Shown here in pieces: positions 9,741 to 19,500 of a stretch of DNA of 64,000 bases. The translations under genes and the position numbers were made by a program. Positions within the stretch are counted from its first letter, which is position 1, and every line of letters begins with the position of its first letter. The DNA comes from Aurantiochytrium sp. KH105 (lineage: Eukaryota; Sar; Bigyra; Thraustochytrida; Thraustochytriidae). Below the pieces are notes generated by a model, which saw nothing but the letters and a program-made list of their open reading frames with translations, was not told the DNA's origin and made no database searches. The stretch covers positions 165,046-229,045 of the forward strand of contig BGKB01000110.1 of NCBI GenBank assembly GCA_003116975.1, written 5' to 3'.

Positions 9741-10034
9741 TCGCTGAGCTTAGCTTATTAGCCTAGCTTTGGCCGATTTTGTGCGTGTGCATAAGTGTAT
9801 ACTGCGCCTAGGACTAGACCTAGTCTAGTAGTACAATGATGGAAACAAGCCAAGGCGTGAAGCCCACGCACGCCTCGGACAGGCAGAACTGCAATCGAGC
9901 AGCAGAACGAACGAGCACGAGCACAAGCGCAAGCAGAGCGCGAAGAAAGAAAGGAGCAAGCACTCGCGCGAGGACACGAGACGAGACACGAAGCAGAGCA
10001 AAGCAGCACGCGATCTTCGCGCGCGTGAGGAAAG

Positions 10035-11063
10035 ATGGGCCAGAAGGAAAGCAAGCCGCAAGATACGGAGGTGGAGACGATGAAGGCCGTGATCATGCAC
10101 GGGTTGAACGAGCGCAAGTTCGTGGACGATAAGGAGAAGCCGGTGATCAACGACAGCCAGGTCCTGGTGCGTGTCAAGGCGGCCGCCGTGAACCCCGTCG
10201 ACTACAAGCTGCAAAAGGCGGCGCTCTTTATGCCGGGCAAGGTCATGGCCGTCGACTTTGCCGGCGTTGTCGAGGAGGTGGGCGAGAAGGCCACCGCCTT
10301 TGCCAAGGGAGATCGCGTCTTTGGTACCGCGGCTGGCTCGCTTGCCGAGTTCGCCAAGTGCAGCGCGCTCGAAATCGCCAAAATGCCGGACAGCATGAGC
10401 TTTGTCGAGGCGGCCTCGCTGCCGGTGACGTTCCTGACGGCATACCAGGGTCTGACCAACTACGGATACCAAAAGGGTCAGCGTCTGGTGATCATTGGCG
10501 CGAGCGGCGGCGCCGGCACGGCCGCGGTGATTATGGGCCGTGCGATTGGTGGCCCAGACGCCGAGATTATCGGCGTCTGCTCTGGCAAGAACGCTGAGAT
10601 GGTCAAGTCGCTGGGTGCTGACCGCGTCATTGACTACACCAAGGAGGACCCGCTGCGCGCTCTGGGCAAGGGCAACGTGGACTTTGTGTACGACGCGGCC
10701 TCGTTCAGCGGTGGCGGCGAAAACTACATGAAGGCGGGCAAGGAGATGATTACGCTCGACGGCATGTACGTATCTCTGAACGGCCCCCTGACGTCGTGGC
10801 TGCGCATGTTTACGGGCTGGCAAGAGGAGCAGCGCAAGATCTTTTTGGCCGACTACAACGGTCAGGACCTCGCCAAGATTGTTGACCTTCTCGCGGAGTC
10901 AAAGGCCAAGCCGGTCATTGGCAAGGTGCTCGAGTTTAATGCGGAGAACGTTGAGATTGCGTACAACGATTTGCAGGGTCGCCGCACGAAGGGCAAGATT
11001 GTCTTGACGATGGACGCCGACGCCAACAGCGGTGCCTCTTCGTCGGCTGTGGCGAACACTTGA
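10035..11063 (+). CDS. Medium-chain NAD(P)H-dependent oxidoreductase, copy 2
   Basis: A 342-residue paralogue of the preceding gene, identical at more than four fifths of positions by eye. It shares VNPVDYKLQKAALFMPGK, GDRVFGTAAGSLAEF, the dinucleotide loop IIGASGGAGTAAV (~153-165) and SLGADRVIDYTKED. Differences cluster in the N-terminal dozen residues, around residues 110-120 and in a longer Ala/Ser-rich C-terminus. Its start, MGQKESK, keeps Gly2 and Ser6, so the myristoylation-like signal is conserved although the next residues are not. This suggests selection on it. No zinc ligands are evident. The ATG at 10035 follows GAGGAAAG. The pair arose by tandem duplication, and its own upstream region is unlike that of copy 1, so expression may differ. 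Confidence 0.92.
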   Translation: MGQKESKPQDTEVETMKAVIMHGLNERKFVDDKEKPVINDSQVLVRVKAAAVNPVDYKLQKAALFMPGKVMAVDFAGVVEEVGEKATAFAKGDRVFGTAAGSLAEFAKCSALEIAKMPDSMSFVEAASLPVTFLTAYQGLTNYGYQKGQRLVIIGASGGAGTAAVIMGRAIGGPDAEIIGVCSGKNAEMVKSLGADRVIDYTKEDPLRALGKGNVDFVYDAASFSGGGENYMKAGKEMITLDGMYVSLNGPLTSWLRMFTGWQEEQRKIFLADYNGQDLAKIVDLLAESKAKPVIGKVLEFNAENVEIAYNDLQGRRTKGKIVLTMDADANSGASSSAVANT

Positions 11064-12474
11064 TCAGGATGTACCCCAAAACGCACGTCAGCGGAGCAGG
11101 AAACAAAAATAAAATATGAGGGTCGAGAGCAACGCGCGCAAGTGTTCAAGGAGCAAGGCGGTGCATCTCTCCTTTCTTTCCAGGCTTCGGGCAATGTACA
11201 CGTACTACACACAGCAAGAAAGACAGTCCGCGCGATCGGCATTTTTGTTGGGCGTTGGTTACCCATCCATCCATCCAGTGATCCTTCACCTCATCAAAGC
11301 CACTTTAAGCCAAGTTTAAAAAAAGAAAGAAAAGAAAGCCAAGCCAAGCCAAGTCAGATTCTCCTCCTCGCTTCCCCTCCTCGCTCGTCTTTAACTGTCT
11401 TGTTTGTTTCTTGATTTGACTTGCCAGGTTCGTTGCCTGTGCCTGTGCCGCCAACAACTTGTTGGTTACTCAAGTGAGGTTTTTCCTTTTCGTCTCCTCC
11501 GTGCTTCGATCGATCGCCAGTCAATTGGCCTCTCTCGCCGTGGTCCGATCAGCGCAAGATGCTCTCTTCGCCAATGCCGATGCTATCTATGCTTTGTGCC
11601 GGCTGCGGCGACCAACAAACTGCCACGAGATGACCCGCAACGCATGCATGCGCGGTGGGCCGAGGGAGGAAGGGAGGGAGGGAAAGAGCGAGGATCGCGT
11701 TGTTTGTGCCAAAACTCCCCGGCGGCTGGCTGTGCTGGTAGCAAGTAGACCCGCGCGGGTCGGCCGGCCAGCGGCCGCCTGCCCGCCAGGAAGGGCCGAA
11801 CGCCGTCTGCCTGCCCCCTTCCTGCCCGCCGCCCGCTCGCCAGACCCTCTTCCGCCCTCCCTCCCTGCGCGGTGCCCGCCGGCCGTGGTCGCTCCCGCGC
11901 TGCCTTGCGCTGCGCCGCCCCGCGGGACCGGCCGGCCCACAATCCCTCGCCTCGCTGCCCATCCCTCCCTCCCTCCCTCCATCCATCTGCCTCTCCGCCC
12001 GCCTGCGCTGCTCCGCCCGCCCCGCTCCGCGCCCGGGGCCGCCGCCTCGCGCGCCTGCGCGGCCGCGTCTCCGGGCCGCGGCGCGGGTCCGTCTGCTGCT
12101 CGTTCTCCGCGCGCGGTGCGCCGCGCCGTGCTGGTCTCTCGCCGAGGCCGGCTCGGGCTCTGTCTGCCTGCTCCGCTGGCAGCAGCAGAGGGCGGGAGCG
12201 AATTCAAGTTCAAGTTCAAGTCGCCCCGCTCGGCTCGCTCTGCGCGGCGCCGTGCGGCGCTGCTGCGGCGGCAGACCCGCAGAGAGACGCGCGCGGCCTC
12301 CCTGCGGTTTCCGCGCGGGGCGCGGCGCGGCGCGGCGGAGCGGAGCGAGGCGGAGCAAGGCGGAGCAGCCAGGTGCGGCTGGCGGCAGAGCGCGAACCGC
12401 GCCGGTTCTGGAGCCCCGGCAGGCAGGGCTCGCATTGCATTGCGTTGCACTGCACTGCATCCGGGCCGGGCGTC
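11064..12474. other. Reductase 2 3' flank and GC-rich cyclin upstream region
   Basis: The left part is AT/GC balanced, with an AAGCC pentanucleotide run near 11336-11355. From about 11640 the sequence becomes extremely C/G-rich with GGGA, CCCT and GGCC motifs. Long open frames exist on both strands, but they are Arg/Pro/Ala-rich, mirror each other and show no domain, so they look like GC artefacts. I see no gene here. Confidence 0.6.
11108..11113 (+). terminator. Candidate polyadenylation signal of reductase 2
   Basis: AATAAA lies about 45 bases after the TGA stop in an A-rich context. Confidence 0.45.
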
Positions 12475-14007
12475 ATGGCGCCGCCGCACCCGGGCGCCGC
12501 GCTGCGCCGCGCCGAGTCTGCGGACGCCGCGCGCGACCGGCGGCGGCAGCGCCAGACCTGGGCCGCGCCTGCGCCCGCGCAACAGCAGCAGCAGCAGCAG
12601 CAGCAGCGGCGGCGGCGGCAAGCGCAGCCGCGCATCCCCGACCTCGCCACGGACACGGCGCCGCCATGTGCACGCGCGGACGCCGCAGACCGCGCCGCGC
12701 CGCGCGCAGACGCCGCAGACCGCGCCGCGGGCCTGCGCCCCTTCTGCAGCGCGCGCGCGCGCCGCCGCCGCGCCGCCCGCGCCGCCGCCGAGCCCGCGCA
12801 GGCCGCGCAGCAGCGGCGGGCGCGCGCGGGGACGGTTCGCCAAGGCGGCACCAGCTGCAGCTGCAGCTACGACAACAACCGCGACGAGGGCGGCTTCCAC
12901 AACGGGGAGGGCGCCAACTTGACGGCGGCGGCGGTGGGACTGGAGGAGGAGGCCGAGGACCAGGAGCAGGAGCAGCGCGAGGAAAAGCAGCACGGCGAGC
13001 AGAAGGCGCGGGCGCCCGCGCCGGGCCCGTGGGCGGGCGGCAAAGGCGGCGCGGGCCCGCAGACGCAGCGGGAGCGACAGCGCGTGCGGCAGCGGCAGCG
13101 ACAGCGACCGCGGTGCGCATCGCTGCTGTCCGTGCGAAGCCTCAGCGACTTGCACGCGGCGGCGGTGGCGGCCAGGGTGACGCAGCAAGGCGTGGTGGCC
13201 GTCTTTGGCGAGAGTCTGACCCGCGTCGCCAGGCAAAATGACGAAAGAGCATGCTTGCTGGCCCAGCTGCAGCGGGCAGAGAGGAAACCAAGGGCCGCCG
13301 TGTGCGAGGACCGCATGGCGCCCTTCGAGGGCTACAACGTGCCCCGGCTCTCGCTGGGGTGGTACCTGTGGCGCATCGTGTACTTTCTCAACAAATATCC
13401 GCGCGTGGAGGCCACCTTCTTCGCAGAAGAGGAAGGCCACATTGCCGCGGACTTCAGTCCCGGGCGGCACATGCCCGCATCGCACGAGCGCGCGAGCGAC
13501 ATGGAGGCCGTCAGTCGCGGTCTGCGCTCCCTCCTGCTCGCGCTGGTCTATGTGGACCGCGTCGGCCAGCGGTACCCAGACTCGCCGGTCACTTCCCGCT
13601 CGCTGCATCGCATCATGCTCACCGCCATCTTCGTGGCCACCAAGTTCTCGGACGACTTCTCCGTTGGTGCCGAGACGTTTGCGCGCGTTGGCGGGCTCAC
13701 CGTCAAGGAGCTCTTGCGCATGGAAGGCGCCTTTTGTGCGCTCATCGGTTTCAATCTGCACGTGACAGATCGCGAATTTGATGCCAAATGTCTTCCGCAG
13801 CTTGACGCTGCCTTTGACATTGCGGCCCAGCGCGCGCGCGCCGGCGTTGCCAGAAGTCACGGCACGCCCCCGCACGTTCAGTATGGCGCCTCATCCCTGA
13901 AAGGAAATGGTGCGACTCGGGCTGGAGCGCAGCCAGGCCAGCTTTTGGCAAGGGCGTCTGACCCCGAAAGGCCGCCTAGTCGTGGTCTGGCGCCGCCGCC
14001 CGCATAA
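12475..14007 (+). CDS. PHO80-like (P/U-type) cyclin with long N-terminal extension
   Basis: 510 residues from the ATG at 12475. The C-terminal half is a PHO80-type cyclin, the activator of PHO85-like cyclin-dependent kinases that link nutrient state and the cell cycle. The cyclin fold runs from about residue 221 (SLSDLHAAAVAARV) through SLLLALVYVDRVGQRYP, SLHRIMLTAIFVATKFSDDF and LLRMEGAFCALIGFNLHV to about 440. These are the helices typical of this subfamily. The first ~215 residues are low complexity: a poly-Gln tract followed by Arg (~38-51), a duplicated RADAADRAA unit and a Glu/Gln-rich segment. The frame stays open upstream, but 12475 is the first good ATG before the cyclin part. The next in-frame Met (~13315) would cut into the conserved region. 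The cyclin is confident; the exact N-terminus is not. Confidence 0.82.
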   Translation: MAPPHPGAALRRAESADAARDRRRQRQTWAAPAPAQQQQQQQQQRRRRQAQPRIPDLATDTAPPCARADAADRAAPRADAADRAAGLRPFCSARARRRRAARAAAEPAQAAQQRRARAGTVRQGGTSCSCSYDNNRDEGGFHNGEGANLTAAAVGLEEEAEDQEQEQREEKQHGEQKARAPAPGPWAGGKGGAGPQTQRERQRVRQRQRQRPRCASLLSVRSLSDLHAAAVAARVTQQGVVAVFGESLTRVARQNDERACLLAQLQRAERKPRAAVCEDRMAPFEGYNVPRLSLGWYLWRIVYFLNKYPRVEATFFAEEEGHIAADFSPGRHMPASHERASDMEAVSRGLRSLLLALVYVDRVGQRYPDSPVTSRSLHRIMLTAIFVATKFSDDFSVGAETFARVGGLTVKELLRMEGAFCALIGFNLHVTDREFDAKCLPQLDAAFDIAAQRARAGVARSHGTPPHVQYGASSLKGNGATRAGAQPGQLLARASDPERPPSRGLAPPPA

Positions 14008-14463
14008 CAATGATCCACGATAGCATGGTCTTCATCAATGGACGATGACCAAAGATGCCGGGGGCTCTGCATTGAAAGACAAGACAAGACAAGACAAGAC
14101 AAGACAAGACAAGACAAGACAAGACAAGACAAGACAAAACAAGACGAAATAAGCCAAGTCTGGACTCAAGTTCGCATCTGATCATGCCTGCTTCGCGAGC
14201 TCAAGAATATCCATGGCTGCCATACAGAAACAAATTGTGTTTGGTTTACTACTACGAGGTCAAGTAACCCAAAGAAAAGTGTACATAGCAAGTGTAAAGA
14301 AGTCTTTGGGATGGCAAGACACACATTCGGGCCACCAAAGATGACGTGGGTCCATCCTACCACCACCAAAAAGAATAAATAATAAGGAAAGAAGAAGGAA
14401 ATAATGTGAGCATGTATGTACAGAGGTTACGCTGATAATTAAACTACGTCATGGCACGGCATG
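14008..14463. other. Convergent 3' region between cyclin and RING gene 1
   Basis: It contains the GACAA microsatellite and an AT-rich tail with AATAAATAATAA at about 14373-14384, which could serve 3' end formation of the cyclin transcript. No gene. Confidence 0.65.
14078..14145. repeat. GACAA pentanucleotide microsatellite
   Basis: About a dozen GACAA units, perfect until a single-base interruption near 14137, then decaying. The array lies in the 3' flank of the cyclin gene. Confidence 0.95.
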
Positions 14464-15708
14464 TCATAAATGCTGTGCGCGCATAATTCTCGCCACAAGC
14501 TCGCGCTTCTCAATTGCGCCATCCCAATTGACACCTCGACGTCTAGCAATAGACCGAAGTTCTGGAACCGTAAGTCGCAAAAGACGTTCCATCTCGGCGG
14601 CGCGCGTTGGAGACATGGGCGCCGCGTTAGCTTGAGGAACAGCTTGAGGAGCCGCTTGAGGCGCCGATTGCTGAGGAGCTGATGGTACTGGCTGCGCTGA
14701 CGAAGACGACGACGACGACGAAGTAGCAGCAGCAGATGCAGTAGGACTGCGACCGGCCTGTCTCTCGCGTTCGCGGGCCTGACGATGATACTCGTAGGTA
14801 GGATCGTTGGTCTCGAGTTCGTATCGGCACGTCGGGCAGGAATTATGCTTTTCGAGCCAAGGAATGACACACGAGGGATGAAATAGGTGCTTGCACGGAA
14901 GTCGCTTGACAGTTTCGCCCACGTGCATGGCGTCGAGACAAACGGGGCACGTAATGCCGGCAGGAGAATTCTCCATTAAAAGATGACGCTCTTCCAGGGT
15001 AATACTCTCGAGCTTGTTGAGAGCCTCGCGCGAAGTTGGAACAGTACCCGGAGCAGCGGCTGCAGGACGCAACACAGACGTCCAGCGAAGCCAGGTCTGA
15101 CGTCCGCCCTCGGGGAGGACGCGTAGAATGCCGCGGTTCAAAAACATCCATAGCTGCGGCAACATAAAGGTGCTTCCCATGAGAAGTATCGTAAGAAAGA
15201 AATCCATAAAGACGCTGCCGGCCCACGAACCTTCCATGTCATCAGCCATGTCCTGTTGTGAGTGCTGACGTCTAAACTCTTGTTGCTGTTGGCGGTGCAT
15301 GTTCGCCGCCGCTTCTTGTGCCCGCCGCGAGTGCGCGTAACGCTGTTCGTAATGCCCATCGAAATCATCTTGGTCTTCCCACTCGCCAACACCGCCAAAT
15401 CCCAGAAAAATAAAGGCAATGACAAAGGTGATGAGGTAAACAACCTGGTACGGACTTTCGACAAAAAGATTTCGAATTTGCGCAAATTGATCCGGGAAAA
15501 AATGCACGAGCGAGGTGAGCAGCGGCACAAGCATGGGGTAATGGGAACTCAGCATGAAGGTAAGGACGACCATGGCAAAGCTAAAGACGGCTGAGGCACC
15601 ATTGTTGGGTTGCTGCGCTTGGTTTCCGTAGTGAGGACCGCCCCAGCCGAGGGCACCAGGCCCTCCTGCAAAGAATCCCATTGGGCCTCCAAAGAAGAAG
15701 ACGACCAT
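14464..15708 (-). CDS. Membrane RING-H2 E3 ubiquitin ligase with C-terminal SAP-like motif
   Basis: 414 residues from the ATG at 15706-15708. The N-terminus is Gly/Phe-rich. About three hydrophobic segments follow: residues ~38-72 with FSFAMVVLTFMLSS, ~85-105 with VVYLITFVIAFIFLGFGG, and ~160-180 with FMDFFLTILLMGSTFMLPQL. A charged Gln-rich loop separates them. The RING-H2 domain at ~254-297 starts CPVCLD, continues CKHLFHPSCVIPWLEKHNSC and ends CPTCR, with ligands C3-H2-C3. A Ser/Ala/Gln-rich linker leads to LRLTVPELRSIARRRGVNWD near the end, which resembles a SAP motif. It probably ubiquitinates proteins at the ER or another internal membrane; HRD1/AMFR-like ligases have a similar plan but more membrane spans. 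The open frame upstream of the ATG has no Met and is Arg-rich. Confidence 0.88.
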   Translation of the reverse strand: MVVFFFGGPMGFFAGGPGALGWGGPHYGNQAQQPNNGASAVFSFAMVVLTFMLSSHYPMLVPLLTSLVHFFPDQFAQIRNLFVESPYQVVYLITFVIAFIFLGFGGVGEWEDQDDFDGHYEQRYAHSRRAQEAAANMHRQQQQEFRRQHSQQDMADDMEGSWAGSVFMDFFLTILLMGSTFMLPQLWMFLNRGILRVLPEGGRQTWLRWTSVLRPAAAAPGTVPTSREALNKLESITLEERHLLMENSPAGITCPVCLDAMHVGETVKRLPCKHLFHPSCVIPWLEKHNSCPTCRYELETNDPTYEYHRQARERERQAGRSPTASAAATSSSSSSSSAQPVPSAPQQSAPQAAPQAVPQANAAPMSPTRAAEMERLLRLTVPELRSIARRRGVNWDGAIEKRELVARIMRAQHL

Positions 15709-16560
15709 CTTCTTGCGAGGCCTTATGGCTCGGACAAGCGAGCCAACTCGCTCTTTGTCGTGGGCCGAGCGCGCTCGCTCGCTCGCGCGTTTCTGCCCCC
15801 CGCGCTCGGCGCCTGGACGCACACACGCGCAGTCCAAGGTGGCGAGCGAGACTTTTTGCAGACGCCTTTGGCCACGGCGCCACGGCCTGTCGGTGAGGAC
15901 CTCCTTTCCTCTCAACTCTCCCTTTCTCTCGCTCTCTTTCCGTGAGCCCTCTCTCGAGCCCTCGAGCCCTCTCCAGCGCGCGCGCGCGCGCACGACGCCC
16001 TCGCGCAAGCTCCCTCGCGACGGGATTCGGGTCTGGAGACTTGCGCCTCGGCGCGCATCTGGATCCTTGAGAACTCTGAGAAGGGAGTGCCGGGAAGGCG
16101 CGCTTCTTCGCGATCGTCACATTTTGTTTGTCCGTCCAAACTCCGAGACTCCGGCTCTTGGCGCTCCTCCGCTCGGGGGCCACGTGGAGGACAGCGTGGC
16201 GACGCTACACAGACAGGGCGGAGAAACCCGCTTGCGACCGGCGGGCGCACCTCGAGAGCGGCGACGATAGCGGCCAGCGGTCTTTGTCCGCTTTCATTTG
16301 CTGATGGAGACGAGTATAACGAACGGCCCAGAGTGTCGAAGTGCTGGTGGCACGTTCACTGTCATTTCTTTTGACTGTGAACGACTGTGAAGAAGGAAGA
16401 AAATTGAGAGCGCCGAGCACCCATCATGACGTAATGTTTTCGTTTTGTCGCCATCGATCGGTCAGCCCGACGAACATCAATAGAGCTCAGGCACAGCATG
16501 AAAATGCATGCAAAGTATACATTGTTGTTTCATATTCAAGGAATAAGGTAGGCCTAGGGC
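15709..16560. other. Upstream region of RING gene 1 and 3' flank of RING gene 2
   Basis: A GC-rich promoter or 5' UTR with a CG-dinucleotide run at about 15976-15992, then balanced sequence toward 16560. No gene is supported. Confidence 0.6.
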
Positions 16561-19500
16561 TCATGCATCGAGAAGCGTGCGAGTGATGATTTCGAGAATG
16601 AGAGGATCCGGCGAGGTATCAGAAACCTCTGCATTGCCCTCAAATGCGAGTGGTGCAACGTGAGGTTCGGAAAAAAATCCGCCCGAAAAATTATGCAGAG
16701 AGTCTGAGCGGTTCATCAATCCCGCACGCGACTGCGAATGATCCTCGCGTAGCGCATTGACGACGAAAGTCGACACGAAAGAGTTCTTGGCTACATCGTA
16801 GAGCGATACGGTCGAGAATGAGTGACAACACAGTGGGCAGGTGGCCTTGCGACGAGCCCACGTGAGAAGACAGGCTGCGTGGAAGACGTGATTGCACGAG
16901 CCAGGAAAAATGGGCTGCGCGGGTTCTTCGCTAGACGGTTCGCAGGAGACGTCGTCGCCGCAAATGACGCACGAAGAGCACGCTTCGTGATCGGGATCCG
17001 CCTTGTCTCTGCCCAAGACTTTACATTCGCTGGTCTCATTCTCATTATCATCGTTGAGTTTCCTCGCATCGGGGCGCCCCAAAGTAAGGGGACTCGTGTA
17101 CACGAGAGGTCCGCGGAGCTCATGAAAGGAATCGTAACTGACTGCAGCAACGCCGAAACGGATCTTCCGGCCGGGCAAATCATCTCCACGTACAACGTGA
17201 TGATTTGCGTGTGCCGAGACTTGTTCGACGCGAAGATCAGTCCAAGCAGTGGCCTCGCAATCGTCTGCTCCTTCCGCACAGACCTGAGTGACGACCTCGA
17301 TCCGATTTCGGTGCGCCGGACCCGTCGTGCGAAAGTCGCGAAATATGTCACAGTCCCGTGAGTCGTGAACGTCGTTCGGATTCGACCACGCAATGGCGAG
17401 CAACAAGGAGGCAGGTTCACGAGGTTGGAGCGCAATTTTGTGCGCAAGCGCCGTGACGTTGTTAAGTTCGAGAGGGGATCGATCAATGTGCATGTACTTT
17501 GTCGAAACCTCGTGGACGGGATGCGTGAGCGGTCCGGCGTCGCGCTTGGCTGGGCGCACAAGCACGGCTACCTCGTAGAGACCAAAGGAGGGCAGGCGAA
17601 AAGATGTTTGCATCTTTTTGGCGAGTGCAAAACTGCGCACGGTGCCAAGTTCGGTGCCCATATCCACTTCGATTTTTTCCTCGTATGTGTGGCCGACCCC
17701 GCGCACAGAGACGGAGGCAATGACATCTTTGGCGAGCGAGTACGGCCCCGTGGGCACGAGAAGAAGCTGCCAGGATACTTGCAAGGACCCTGCGATGTCG
17801 GGCGAGAGCAGGGTAATGCGGGGCTCGGGCAGACGAACACTCTGCACTGCGCGGCGCATGGGAAGTCGCCGGATCTGCTGCCGGCGCCACAATTGCGCGT
17901 GCAGACGTGCGACGTCCTGTTCGGTTTCGATCTCGTCGGCAGCGCCGCGTCGGGCCCTTTTGCGTCCACGCCGGGTGCGCGGCGTTGTACCTGTGGTGGC
18001 CCCTTCCGCCTCGGATGTGCTCGAGGCTGCGGCTGCGGCGGCTGCTGCGGCTGCCGCGGCCCTTGTTGTCATTCTTGCGCTCCTTGTTTGCACTGGAGCC
18101 CTCGTTTCCTCGATGATGATGACCTCGTCGTTATTTGCATCATCATCTTGTTCTTGTTCGTGCTCATCATTGTTATTACCTGCAACGGCTTCTTGATCTG
18201 TCTCTGAACGATCTTGCACTTGATTTTCCTCTTCTTCTTCAACTTCGTCGGCTTCGTCATCATTGTCTTGGTCATCATGGACTGCAATGACCCCAACTTG
18301 TTGGCCTAAGTGTACTTGTGCGGCAGCGTTGGGAACGGAGGACTGTTGATGCGTGTGAGCAGGCACTTCGCCGCGTGTACTTTGATGGTTCTCGTCAATA
18401 ACGTCAGCGTCTTCGCGTAGCTGGTCCTCTTCGATGTCTTGCTCCTCGTCGTCGTCTTCCATGATGTCGTCGTCGTCCTCTTCATCATCGTTGTCGTCGT
18501 CTGAAAGATAAACCTTGTGCGCGCTTAGACGCATGAGTGGTCGCGCAGCGCCGTGGACCGCTTCAATGACAAGCTCGCCGCGAATGCGAAAGGGTCCAAT
18601 AACGTTGCGACCGCTGCCGGTCACCTCGTAGACGGCAGACGAGCCTGGTTCGAGGGCGTCGTCGGCTGCTGCAAGAGGGGGGCGTTGCGCCGCCGTGGGT
18701 CGCAGTGCGCGGGGTAGCTCGAGATGCTTGCCTCGGCTCACTACGCGCGAGCTCGGCCTCCTTCGTGTTTGCAGGATCCTTCGCGCGAACTGCTCGACGA
18801 GTGCCTCTTCTTCATGTCTGCCAGGCGAAAGGGTCGCTGACGATGCAGATGTGGATGGCGATGCAGCCCGAGAAGGCGCCGCCCCGGCTGGTGCAGCCAA
18901 TGTGGGCGAGATGGAATGCACGCGGTGGTCCAATGGAGAGGAGCGCACACTTTGACTTTCGGGAGAAACTCTGGTCCATGAAATTGGCGAAGCTGGATCT
19001 GAGGCGTCCTCGGAGGAACTGGACGAGACCACTGACGCTGCTCTTTCCGCTGCTGATGCTGGTGCTAGAGGCGCGGACGACCACGCAGCCGCCGCCGCCG
19101 CAGCAGCAGCAGGAGAAGACGAGGAGTAAGGTGTCGTTGTTGTTGATGATGATGATGATGAGGAGGAGGAGGACGAGGCGGAGGACGCGGATGCGGACGC
19201 GGATCGACCAGGACTTTGTGTGCCCCAATTGACGGTGCCGCTGCCACTGGCGCTGGCGCTGGTTTCGGCGATGCCACCTTCACCTTCGCAGGAGCAGCAA
19301 TGCTCGCAGTCCTCTGACGCGGCACGGCCGTCTCCACGCTTGGCCCCCGACCTCCCGGATCCCCCCCGCGCCTCTCCCTGCTGCTGCTGCTGCTGCTGCT
19401 GTCCAGCAAGGCGCCGGTGTGCTGGTGCTTCCGCCGCCGCCTGGCTCCGTGTCAAGGATCTCCTCCTCCCTCGCTGCAGCCGCGGCGACGCCGTGCACGC

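Larger units (their letters stand above)
9323..10034. other. Spacer between the tandem reductases
   Basis: The plus strand is pyrimidine-rich near 9360-9570. A 16-17-base A run at about 9702-9718 is followed by AGCTC repeats at about 9719-9740, then the promoter and 5' leader of copy 2. A small basic reading frame lies on the minus strand (separate entry). Confidence 0.6.

Noticed and set aside
11587-13875. 762-codon minus-strand open frame across the cyclin gene
   Set aside because: Arg/Ala/Leu-rich shadow in very GC-rich DNA. The plus strand encodes a recognisable cyclin fold.
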